This document shows positions 49,001 through 57,887 of a DNA stretch of 64,000 nt, in pieces; the first letter of the stretch is position 1; each line of letters begins with the position of its first letter. The stretch covers positions 4,494,004-4,558,003 of the forward strand of contig QEOQ01000508.1 of NCBI GenBank assembly GCA_010279815.1. Direction: 5' to 3'. The notes beneath the pieces are model-generated. The model did not search any database. It saw only the letters and a program-made list of their open reading frames with translations, and was not told the origin of the DNA. This DNA is from Brachionus plicatilis (taxonomy: Eukaryota > Rotifera > Eurotatoria > Ploima > Brachionidae). The position numbers and the translations under genes were made by a program.

Positions 49001-49740
49001 GCCTTAAACTAACAAATCATTTGACCAGCTGATTTAAAAAAAAAAAAAAATAATCTAAAATAAAATTTTAATTTGTGCACTGTTCGTCACTAAAAATTTA
49101 AAGAATTAGTACAAATTTAATGTATATAAAAACTTACACCAAATAACTGGACTTAAGCGATATAGATTTTATAAGAATAGTCTTTACTTATAGAAGATCT
49201 TGGAAATAAAAAAAAGAATTATTTAGTCCTTAACTAATTGAGTTGGGGCAAAAAATTAGATAATTACTTGTAGTCGGGCGGCGGCTTGTAATCAGGATTA
49301 AACTTGAACATTTCGAGTACATATAAGTGCCTCTCAGACTCGAGTTTGTTGCGTTGGCGTACCTCGCGTGTATTCAATCGCTTGCCAGCCGAGTCGTAGA
49401 TGGGCTCGGGCGACGGAGATCGATCTTCGGGATTGGCCGCTATTCCCAGATCGCCAGTCCGGAGCATCCGGCTGATCTGCTCGATTCTGAGCTGAGTAAG
49501 GTAGGCTTTTTCTTGGTCCTTGCTCATGTTAGGCGGAACTGTGGTTGGCATGCCGGGTATGAACGCTCTGTCCTGTTCGGTTCCTTCCCATCGGCTTGCC
49601 CTCTTTCTCTTGCGTCTTGGCTCCAAATTTTCCGCAGAACCATCTTCAATCATTAGGTTACTTTTGGTAAGCGTGTTTTTTTCATTCAAAGGCAACTTAC
49701 TGCTGTCTTCGTTTTCCGAAGAGATTTTGGTCGGTGGCAT
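46091..49740 (-). CDS. SF1: Splicing factor 1 / branch-point binding protein, 466 aa
   Basis: Recognises the intron branch point in early spliceosome assembly, with U2AF. Exons (minus): 49740-49268 and 47018-46091; the split Lys codon joins PPPDYK to PPANKIVDKV exactly as in human SF1; total 1401 nt. Exon 1 has the U2AF65-ligand motif (RRKRKRASRWE), PGMPTTVPPNMSKDQEKAYL, and RSPSPEPIYD, the SPSP site phosphorylated in vertebrates. Exon 2 has the KH domain (GLLIGPRGNTLKMLEKE, RGKGSVKEG), QUA2 (NDLRKSQLRELALLNGTLRE), one CCHC zinc knuckle (CGICGGAGHITGDC) and WAEREKMDNEYQSLMAELG. The C-terminal region is much shorter than in mammals but keeps a proline run at the end. A 2.2-kb intron separates the exons. 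Confidence 0.97.
47336..47590 (+). pseudogene. Possible FLYWCH-type zinc-finger relic
   Basis: Two overlapping plus-strand frames together give LLANDFLFTRNRNNKPKNGR, then WMCGYNYAA, then KRITKQLPQDL after a frame change. The F-x-F-x-R...W-x-C...KRITK order resembles FLYWCH domains of MULE-type transposases. The match is weak; it could be unrelated. Confidence 0.3.
48148..48850. mobile_element. GC-rich foldback element in the SF1 intron, about 700 bp
   Basis: The outer parts (about 48160-48234 and 48742-48846) are imperfect inverted repeats with GCCGG, ACGGACGG and CCACTTTGG words. An inner pair (about 48260-48395 and 48405-48530) is inverted around CTCGACTCTTCCT-type units, one strand pyrimidine-rich and the other purine-rich, with AAACTAACTTGTA at each outer edge. 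No protein is encoded. It looks like a non-autonomous foldback DNA transposon. Confidence 0.7.
48300..48500. repeat. Minisatellite of CTCGACTCTTCCT units in inverted halves
   Basis: About 48299-48375 has repeated CCTCGACTCTT units; about 48400-48500 has the reverse-complement AAGAGTCGAGG units. The halves form the core of the foldback. Confidence 0.8.
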
Positions 49741-49784
49741 TCTGTGTTTAGAACAGTTAATTTTTTATTTTTTTTGTTCAAAAG

Positions 49785-50180
49785 ATGAAATTTATGTTGA
49801 TACTTTTCTAGAATATTTTATTTGGTTTCATGTATTTATATGCTCGATATTTAGGTTTTTTATGTTTTGATTTTTCGTAAAGCTTAGTTTGTGATTGCAA
49901 GAAGTGCAGAATGCAGAGCAGAATTTTATGCTGAAATGCTTTTCAACTTGTCTTCAAAAGACTTGACTAAAAAATTTTGTGTTAATAAAATTTTTTGAAA
50001 ATTTTCAAATAAAATTTTTCATTTATTTATCACTATTTTTTGTTTCTAATTTGCAGATGATTTATCACAAGTAAGATTTCTTTTTTTGCACACCACCAAT
50101 TCAATCGATGCCATCTACAGACAAATTATGCTGCTTTAATCGACTGGAATGATGACGAGCAAACTAATAAATTTGAATAA
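49785..50180 (+). CDS. 3' exons of an unidentified small gene (partial)
   Basis: Four short plus-strand exons join in one frame through GT-AG introns: 49785-49831, 49888-49978, 50057-50070 (14-nt micro-exon), 50121-50180 with a TAA stop. The product reads DEIYVDTFLEYFIWFH, FVIARSAECRAEFYAEMLFN, LSSKDLTKKFYDLSQ, TNYAALIDWNDDEQTNKFE. No family is recognised. The first exon has a strong polypyrimidine acceptor but no in-frame ATG, so at least one upstream exon is missing from the model. It would lie within 45 bp of the divergent SF1 start, inside SF1, or upstream of SF1. Agreement of phase at three introns argues for a real gene. Confidence 0.5.
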
Positions 50181-51298
50181 TTTAAAGTAAAAATAATTTT
50201 TTGTTTTTTACGATTCGTATTTAGAAAATTATTTAGTTAACTGTAGTATTAGTAATTTAAACAACATGATTTAGTTCAAATGTACTTAGCTCATTAGTAG
50301 TTGTTCAGTCATTTATTCTTAGGCTGTAAATCTTACTTTTCCGGCATGTTTATGTCTAAGTCATGTCTCTATACACTTGTGGCATACTCAATTGGAGATG
50401 GCACCAATGAATGATACAAAATTTTAAATCAGAACTATCTAAAAATGATTAATCAAGACTTGGACTTTTTTGAAATGAGTTAAAAGACTTCCTAAGTTAA
50501 GTGTCTTTTCCTGTCAACTCTTTACCTTTTAGCTTGTCTGAACGGCCTGTAAGCAACTTAGCTGTTCGACTCTTCTAACTCACTTCTGATATTGATATTT
50601 TTTTTTTTGGTGAAATTATGTACAAATAAAAGACTAAAATAATTAAAAATTTTAATTTTAATTTTTTTGTTTTAAAAAATTATTTTTAAAGTGAAACTTT
50701 AAATTTTCAGAATTTGAGTTTTGCAAAAGCTCAAGAAATAAGCTTTACTTGGTCATGTCTCTTTTAATTTGTGGTGATTCAGACTCTCAAGTCTTTTTCT
50801 CTGTCGCTAGAAAAAATAATCTAACTGAATCGACCGGTTTGTCTAGACATGTTTAAATTCAAAATTAATTTCAAACAAATTCTTATATATATTCTTGACT
50901 TGATAAAAAAATATTTCATCATAATTTTGCAATTATTTTATACTTAAAAAATATTTTTCAATGATAAGTCGCATAGTTGTCATGAAAAAATAAAGTTTGT
51001 CAAGTTTAAGGTCTTAAGGTGAACTAAATTGGAGGGAACTTTGATTAAAATTAGCAATATATGATATTTATTTTAATAAATTATTTCTTATTTTAATAAA
51101 AAATTTTCCAAATTTTTCGCAGAGCATTTTATAGTAAATTAAGAAACATAATTTTTTTTTACTTAAAAAAATCTTGTTCTTCGTAGCTAATTTATAAATT
51201 ATTTATGTTTTATTTAAAAAAAAAATATTTAGCACATCAACTTCCTTTTTATTTTCTATTTAATAGAGCTAGCGCATAGAATTTGAAAAAAGTCAAAA
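50181..51298. other. Intergenic region, no gene seen
   Basis: AT-rich, with slightly more mixed sequence at 50330-50620 but no frame or repeat recognised. TTTCTATTTAATAG at about 51254-51267, 33 bp before the next start codon, resembles a 3' splice site. Confidence 0.55.
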
Positions 51299-52739
51299 AT
51301 GAACGAAAAAAATTTGGAACTTGGTTGTCAAAATCTATTTTATTGCGGATATTTGGGTATCAATCCGAACAAGCTAAATGAATTGGATACAAGATATAAC
51401 CACTTAAATCATTATGAGGTAAACAACGATGTTTTAAAATGTAAAAAGCAGCAAAGTCAAATTTTTGACAGTTCTAAGTCGTTGCTGAAAAACTCTATAG
51501 AAACATCTGATGTTTCAAGTTTTTTGGAAGATTCTAAATCTTGCTCGACTAACACTGGTCACAATTCGGAATTGTTAGAACAAAATATCATAAACTATGT
51601 TCATTTATTGAAGAAATTTATCACCCAATTTCAGAAATCAATCAACAAAATAAGGATCAAAAATTTTAGTACCAAATCTAAAGTTCGAAATAACAATTTT
51701 TTTTCTAAATTAAGTTCCAAAAAAATAATTGATATTTGTTCGTTGATAAAAACATACAAGAAGTTTAAAAATTGGTCAAAATTTTTAATAGTGAGTACAT
51801 TTTTGGTTGTAAATTATTTTTATTTAATAAATAGTGATAATAAGAAAAATAAGTATTTTTATTTTAAAAAAAAAAAGGAGTGGTACGACGATGATAGTTT
51901 GTTTTCCGAATTGGAAAAATTGTTCAAAAAAGACATAAAAAATACAAAAAGTGTTCAAGATAAAAATCAAATCAAAACTAGAAATAAATGGTCGGCAGTT
52001 GGCCAAAATGATCTGAAACACATATCATCTCTGTCATCCTTGAGCTCAAGCAGTTTGAACGAAAGCTTTGTTGATAAGGAAATTATAAAAAATAAAATAA
52101 GCATAAACAAGCAAAAGCCAGCTCAAACAGCGCCAGATGTTCGCAAAGATTCAAATTCTTTTTTAAATTATGAATCAATTTTCAAAAATGATACAAAACG
52201 GCCTCATATTATATCAAGTTTTAAGCAGAGCACCCCTAAAAATCAATCTTTTTCAAATGACACAAGCAATTCTCTTAGCGAAAATTTTGTTTTGAACCCT
52301 CAAGACAAATTTAGTTCAAACATAAGCAATAGCTTTGAGCGATCATGTTACGAAATGCCAAAAAAAGATTCACCCAAACGTAGATCTAATGTTAAGCCCA
52401 AAGCATCGAAGTAATTTTTTCTATTCTATCTAAGTAAATTTCTATCTCATTATGACTAAAGGTACAAAATAATGACACGGAATGAATACGAAGCTCTTAA
52501 AGTTCAAGTAACCAAAAAGAAAAAAAGAATTTTTTTTAATAAAGAAATTTTTTTAGTTGAATGTGTTTCGCGAAGATTATAGACTGGAATTTTATGAAAA
52601 GATGCACATGAAGGACTTTTATGAACAAAAAATAAAGAAAATCGAATTTTTAAATACTAAATTAAGTAGAGAATTGGACAGATTTAAATTAAACGAAATT
52701 AATGATCCGTTCGAAGGTTCCACTTTGAACATTGCGTGA
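51299..52739 (+). CDS. Membrane-anchored (?) coiled-coil protein with C-terminal UBAN-like segment, 446 aa
   Basis: Exons: 51299-52410, 52462-52507, 52557-52739; total 1341 nt in phase. The N-terminal 155 residues show no domain. A hydrophobic segment at about 160-178 (SKFLIVSTFLVVNYFYLI) could span a membrane. Residues 180-370 are Ser/Lys/Asn-rich and disordered. The last 75 residues (NEYEALKVQLNVFREDYRLE then FYEKMHMKDFYEQKIKKIEF) are coiled coil and align with the UBAN motif of NEMO, optineurin and ABIN/TNIP (LKxQxxxYxxDFxxER): D393-Y394-x-x-E397-F398 replaces D-F-x-x-E-R. In those proteins the motif binds linear ubiquitin chains in NF-kB signalling. The likeness is seen by eye and the key Arg is Phe, so ubiquitin binding is uncertain. 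Confidence 0.7.
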
Positions 52740-54720
52740 GGAATTAATTGTTATCTAGTTAAGACAGCACCTTGGTGTTTTTGTCATTAATCGTAAATTA
52801 AATTAATTATATTTTTAGTATTGAAATTTGTTGATGAATTTTTTCAACTTGATTTGCATATTGTGTCAGATCGAATCAAGCGAACAAAAAATGTTGCTAA
52901 TAATTGTGAACAAAAATCTAAAATTTAAAATTTAATCTTTGAGATAAATAAAATTTTATTTTAATTTTTTTTTTAATTTTTAATCTTTAAGAATTAAGAA
53001 ATAAGCTGATTTGGTTTTATTTTATTTTGGTTATTTCAACATGTGATGAAATTATTTCTTAAACAAATGTAAAATGTAATTTTTCTTTGCATGTTAAATT
53101 TAATCCCCAATACCACTGCCACTGCCAATGTTAATTGTTAATTTAATATTGATTCCATAAAAATTCAATTTTAAATTTGATTTGATGATGAAGAATTACG
53201 AGTGTCACTAAATTAAAAATTTTATCAAATTAACAAAAAAATTATTCAAATTATTATTATTATTATTATTATTATTATTTATTATTATTTATTATTATTT
53301 ATTATTATTTATTTCATTTTGCGCCAATTCTGACGATGTATAAAAATTAAAAATGTAAAAAGTAAAATTTAAGACAGAAAATAATGATACAATTTTGTAA
53401 ATAAAAATGAAAAGTTAAATTAGTTTCAATTAAAAGAATAATTTATAGATTGTACATACAAGTTTTAATTTTTGCATAATTATTATTAATCAAATTATAT
53501 TGCATTGGAATTAAATAATTTCCAAAATTTCTTAACTTACTTTAAATCATCTAATTAATTTTACACAATACAATTTATTATTTGTAGTAAAGATTTTTCT
53601 AAAAATTTTAAATGATTAATTAGTATTGTTGTTTTGTTTTCCGTTAAATTTTAAATTTTATAAATTTTGCAATGAATGTTTAATGCAATATATAATCATA
53701 ATATAATTATGACACAATGAATATCATATATGATAAAAATTATTTATTATTTCTTTTTGAATAAAAATAAATTTTAAACTATCAAAAATTTTAAACCTGA
53801 ATATTCAAACATTGACTTTTCAAAAAATCTTTTTTTAAGAATTTTATTCGGTGCCTTTTTTTAAAAAACCCGGCCACTATCCAAATCTAACTAAACTTGG
53901 TATTTTTTATAAATGCGAATTTTATTTTCTTATAGATTTAAATTTCGCATTGTTTTAATTAAAAGGTAAAAAAAATGAACTATTAAAAATAATAAAATAA
54001 TTACGAAAATAGAATTTATAATATTATTGGTTAATTATTTTGAGTTTCGTAGACTTAGTTCGAGATTGTTCAAAATTGTTAAAATCTTATTTGTTAACTA
54101 AACAATTTTTAAAATAATTAATAAACAAGTAAATATGATATTAAGCCTTTAAGAAAAATCAAAGCAAATTATTTTATTTCATTTGATTCAATAGAATTAG
54201 AATCTCTTATCTTTGGGCTTAATGAGACAAAAATTGAAAAAAAATCTCGGTCAGAAAAGTTCTACAAGAATGATTAAATAGAATAATACGCGGCAAGAAA
54301 ATGAATTATATTTAAGTAAAAGTTTTACAAAAAATACTAAGCCAAAGTATTTATTGTAGAACTTTACAAATAAAAATTAATAAACAATTTTATTCAATAA
54401 AGTTTAGTAATTAATTAAATTTGGAAACAATCATGCAGAACATTGAATAACAAACAAAAATCCTTTTTTTTAAATAAAGATAAGGTAACAAAATTAATTT
54501 TCAAAGACTTGGAAAATTAAATAATCGTAAAATGCGAATACAAGTGAAATTGAAAAACTAAAAAATCTCAAAGATAAAAAACTTTTTTAATGTTAATATA
54601 AGTAAGTTTTTCCCTTTATTCAATATAACTCTTGCCTTAAACAAGACAAACGCTTGAAATTTATGGATTGTGTTAAAATAAAAAATCAAAATAACTAAAA
54701 TTCATTTATTCAAAATTAAT
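52740..54720. other. AT-rich intergenic region with one LINE-like end
   Basis: No gene is seen. ATT-type tandem repeats (53249-53314, partly the decamer ATTATTATTT) adjoin a hairpin word at about 53320-53342. The rest is strongly AT-rich. Confidence 0.6.
53249..53342 (-). mobile_element. LINE-like 3' end with ATT-rich tail
   Basis: The minus strand reads ATACATCGTCAGAATTGGCGC followed by AAT-type repeats, matching the unit at about 30810-30862. Body absent. Confidence 0.5.
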
Positions 54721-54841
54721 AAATTACAAATTTGACATAAAAAAAATTGATCTGATTTTTTCTCAATGCTTGCATTTGCAGTTATTTTTTTATAAATTAA
54801 AATTAAATCATTTTTTATTGCATAAAATTTGAAGTACTTAC

Positions 54842-54941
54842 CACAACATTTTGTTTCTTGACAACACTTGCAGTTACAATTGTCACATTGGTTTTCACAG
54901 TTGACACATTTGCAGGAGCACTTATCACAACAGTTGCACAT
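54842..54941 (-). CDS. Metallothionein A, exon 1 (gene may be damaged at exon 2)
   Basis: Small cytosolic Cys-rich protein that binds zinc, copper or cadmium. From ATG 54941 the minus strand gives MCNCCDKCSCKCVNCENQCD followed by NCNCKCCQETKCC: 14 Cys in 33 residues, in CxC and CxxC patterns. The exon is 100 nt and ends at a consensus GTAAGT donor, exactly as in metallothionein B. The expected second exon (CKCKH, stop) is visible at 54783-54764, but the bases before it are AATAAC, with no AG acceptor. Reading through the intron gives a non-Cys tail. So this copy may use a different acceptor, retain the intron, or be decaying. An in-frame upstream ATG (55028) overlaps the TATA box and is not used. 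Confidence 0.85.
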
Positions 54942-55016
54942 TTTTTGTTTTTTGAATTGATTGTAATGTAATTTTACTTTTGAAAATAATTGTATGATTT
55001 GTGAAAAGTTTGTTGC

Positions 55017-55025
55017 CTTTTTATA
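55017..55025 (-). promoter_or_regulatory. TATA box of metallothionein A
   Basis: TATAAAAAG on the minus strand, 76 bp before the metallothionein A start codon and 25 bp downstream (minus sense) of the nearest metal response element. Confidence 0.65.
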
Positions 55026-55049
55026 CATGATTCTATAATTTTTTGTTTT

Positions 55050-55255
55050 GTGCCGGGCGCAAAAATTTTAGTAACGAGTGCAAAAATATAAACACAAATA
55101 ATTGGTATCGTGTGCAAAAAAGAAAATTTCTTTACATATGCATTTTATAAATAAAAACCAGTTTTGCATATCTTGATTGATTTGCACTCGGAACATCAAA
55201 TTTAGATCAAGATTTTCATCTCTTGAAGACCGAGTGCTAATTTTGCGCTCGGCTC
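55050..55255. promoter_or_regulatory. Array of five metal response element cores between divergent metallothionein genes
   Basis: The MRE consensus (TGCRCNC core, often followed by GGCCC) is the binding site of the zinc sensor MTF-1. Matches: TGCGCCCGGCAC (55050-55061, minus), TGCACTC (55076-55082, minus), TGCACAC (55110-55116, minus), TGCACTCGG (55183-55191, plus) and TGCGCTCGGCTC (55244-55255, plus). The three left sites point to metallothionein A and the two right sites to metallothionein B. In such AT-rich DNA five cores in 206 bp are unlikely by chance. Confidence 0.8.
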
Positions 55256-55355
55256 AAATTATATGCCAAATAGCATAAATACAAGCCAAAATTTTTTTAT
55301 TTTTTCATCATTTAAAAAAAAAAAACTCAATAAATCAAAAGAAATCAATCAATTG

Positions 55356-55539
55356 ATGAAAATGCATTCTTGTAATTGTTGCGACAAATGTAAATGCAAT
55401 TGTCAAAAGTGTGATTGTTGTAAGTGCACATGTTGCCAAGATGCCAAATGTTGTGGTAAGTCTAATCATCCATAAAAGAAATTTGCTTTTTTTATACAAA
55501 ATTTTAATTATTTCAGATTCCTGCAAATGCAAGGTTTAA
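55356..55539 (+). CDS. Metallothionein B, 40 aa, two exons
   Basis: Exons 55356-55455 and 55517-55539, GT-AG intron of 61 bp, phase consistent. The protein MKMHSCNCCDKCKCNCQKCD then CCKCTCCQDAKCCDSCKCKV has 16 Cys in 40 residues and no aromatic residues. It should bind divalent metals in one or two thiolate clusters and buffer zinc or copper and detoxify cadmium. A second in-frame ATG lies at 55362; the first is chosen by position. It is driven from the shared MRE promoter to the left. The whole gene from 55361 on is present again, inverted, at the window end. Too short and Cys-rich to assign to a numbered metallothionein family. Confidence 0.92.
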
Positions 55540-56256
55540 ATGTTGAGAATGAAATTATGAATTTGAAAAATTTTGTTAAAACTTTTTTTGTTAACTTTTA
55601 TTACTTGTAAAAATAATAAAAATCTCTTTAAAAAAATTGATTTTTGTTAATTTTAACTCAAAGTTACATGACCAATTAGCTTCTTTATTACAGTTAGGTT
55701 TACAAAACTCATTCTTTTACCAAAATATCGACTCTCTCCCATTTTTTTATCGAGATTTGGGACCCACATTGGTATGGATACGACTCAGCAATCTGCCGCC
55801 TTAGCTACTATGGGGCATTCATCCGATTAATTCATCAGCGCCACTCATCCGAGAACTCAAAGGTTGCGAAATCGGCAACTATTCAGATTAGCTTGGAACC
55901 ATAAACCAAGTTTAAGTATATATGAAAACAAACATCGCTTGAGTCAAAACTCACTGTTTTTCTAAAAAAAATCTCTCTCCGATTTCTCACACAAAACTTG
56001 TGTTTATAGGGATAATTTTATTGAATATTTAAAGTCACCTGTTTTATTTGAATTTTAAAAAAATTCATTGAAAAATTTATAAATTTTTAATTTAAGATAG
56101 CAAAAAATCGGCATCTAGAAGTTTAAAAAAATTAGATCAAATAGTATATTTTTTACTTTTGAATGGTATTTGATTAAATCTCTCTGCATTATCCGAATTT
56201 TTTGACATGTCGAATTTTTTGATATATAGTACTCTATTTTAGTGATATTTTTTTCA
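55361..56256 (+). repeat. Left arm of a large inverted duplication (metallothionein B and 3' flank)
   Basis: It is the reverse complement of about 63132-64000 with only a few differences: single substitutions near 55739 and 55861, a 6-bp indel near 55900, and a few small indels. It carries the metallothionein exons, the 3' UTR and about 700 bp of flank. The arm reaches the window edge on its partner side, so the true length is unknown. Confidence 0.95.
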
Positions 56257-56680
56257 AAATTGAGTGCTTTTTTTGAAAAAAATCAAAATTAATTACTATT
56301 GAAATTTGGTTGGTAAAAAATCGTAAAAAGCACAAGTTTGTTTAGATTTTTTTTTTCATTGAGCTATTCTTTCTAATAATTTAATGACATATTTTAACGT
56401 TAATTTACCTAAAAACGTAAAATTGCGTAAAATCTAGGTGTCATAGCACTACTGTAGCTAAATGACATGAAAAGAATACAAAATTATCTTAGTTTTTTAT
56501 TTTAAAATTTTTTTTCTACAAAACGTTTATGAAAGTTTAAAAAAATAATTTCAAAAATTCTCGAAAAAAAAATTCAAAAATTCAAAAAATATCTTCTCAA
56601 GACAATGATCATTGGTTGTCAAGAATTTTCCAGTTTTGGCCGATTAAAAAATCCCTCTAAAAGCTTAAACAGAATTAAGA

Positions 56681-57745
56681 CTAATTACTTCTATTTATTT
56701 TATATTTAAGTTTAAGCATTTCAAAGAGATCGTGGTCAATTAAAAAACTCAATCGGTCATATAATTTCGCGGTACTATTAGGCATTTTACTAGTCGAAAG
56801 AGCTGTGCTTGTTGTGATGGTAAAAAAAGTTTTGTTCTCCTGAAAAGATTTGGTTGAATTAATATTTTCTCTAATTAATCTTGACGAAGAAGTTGTTGAA
56901 GTCATTGAATCATCTAAATGGGTAATTTCAAAATGTAATTTGTGACTCATAGCTGTACTTGTCTCATTTGTCACATTATTGATGTTCATAAACTCTTCTA
57001 GTTTAAAAAGACTAAAAAATTTGTAATAAAAATACAGCAAAATTAGAATGACAGAAGCAACTACTAAAGTTATTACTATTCCAGCAAAAGCTGTTTGTCT
57101 TGACGTTTTCATCAAACGTTTAGACTCAAACTCATCTTTGTTTTTGCGTGATCTGATAAAAGCTAAAAGAGCAATGAATCCGAAAAGTGGATTCATCAAA
57201 ATAGAAAACAACACCAAGAGTAAAATACACGAATTGCTTTTTTTGCAGGAAGTTGACTTTTTAAAGTTTTCTTCTTCACTAGAATCACTTATCTCATCAG
57301 ACTCGGAAGATGTGTCACATTTTTTTTTAAGATGGAGTGAATTCAAATCTTGCTGATTGAAGCAATCTTTTGGAATGACTAGCTTGAGCTCGATTTGGTG
57401 GTTTTTGTTCATGCGAATACCAACCGTGTCCGCTTGAGATGAACTACGGTCTATGGCAGTGCGAATCGAATTGGTCACAATTTTCAAAAAAGAATTTCGA
57501 TCATGGTTGGGACAATTTTTGCCGCATCCATTTGGCTTTGAAGTGCACGCATTGTTTGAATTGTTTGAATTGAATTTTTCTTGTATAAAATTTTGGTCAA
57601 ATATTGGATTTATTACCTCGAGATTATTCAAATCTCGAGCAACTTGGCTCTCGGTCTCAGAATTATCTGATTCGTTTGCGTCATTTGACAATGGCAAATA
57701 GTTTATGTAATTTTTATATGAATTTGGCAAAGGTTTTTTAGACAT
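56681..57745 (-). CDS. CD225/dispanin-like two-pass membrane protein, 354 aa
   Basis: The start is taken at ATG 57745 (MSKKPLPNSYKNYINYLPLS); the frame is open 10 codons further but without ATG. Residues 1-170 are polar, with a Cys cluster (CTSKPNGCGKNCPNH) and an acidic Ser run (SSESDEISDSSEEE). Two hydrophobic segments at about 173-197 and 219-241 flank NPLFGFIALLAFIRSRKNKD and LMKTSRQTAFAGIV, the pattern of CD225 proteins (NPxxGxxA, charged loop, SRxA). Vertebrate relatives (IFITM, PRRT, TMEM) work in membrane fusion and trafficking. The C-terminal 110 residues are Ser/Thr-rich and probably lumenal or extracellular. Intronless. Lies tail-to-head with DNAI1 on the same strand. Confidence 0.7.
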   Translation of the reverse strand: MSKKPLPNSYKNYINYLPLSNDANESDNSETESQVARDLNNLEVINPIFDQNFIQEKFNSNNSNNACTSKPNGCGKNCPNHDRNSFLKIVTNSIRTAIDRSSSQADTVGIRMNKNHQIELKLVIPKDCFNQQDLNSLHLKKKCDTSSESDEISDSSEEENFKKSTSCKKSNSCILLLVLFSILMNPLFGFIALLAFIRSRKNKDEFESKRLMKTSRQTAFAGIVITLVVASVILILLYFYYKFFSLFKLEEFMNINNVTNETSTAMSHKLHFEITHLDDSMTSTTSSSRLIRENINSTKSFQENKTFFTITTSTALSTSKMPNSTAKLYDRLSFLIDHDLFEMLKLKYKINRSN

Positions 57746-57887
57746 TTTATCCAATTTATTTGATAATTTTTTCAATTATTTTCTAAGATATCAATCTATT
57801 AATAAAAGATAAATTAAAAAAAGCGCGTCTTTTATTTTTTTGTTTAGCTGAATTAAAATTTTAAAAATTAAAAAGGAAAAAAAAAAT

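Larger units (their letters stand above)
47019..49267. other. SF1 intron with two transposon relics
   Basis: 2.2 kb. It holds a possible zinc-finger transposase relic (47336-47590, plus strand) and a 700-bp GC-rich foldback (48148-48850). The rest is AT-rich. Confidence 0.65.

Noticed and set aside
54702..55028. A 108-residue metallothionein A open frame starting at 55028 and reading through the intron
   Set aside because: Its extra N-terminus overlaps the TATA box and its C-terminus is intron sequence. The conserved Cys core starts at 54941 and ends at a consensus donor.
57746..57775. Extension of the CD225-like protein upstream to 57775
   Set aside because: The extension begins at TTG; the first ATG in frame is at 57745.
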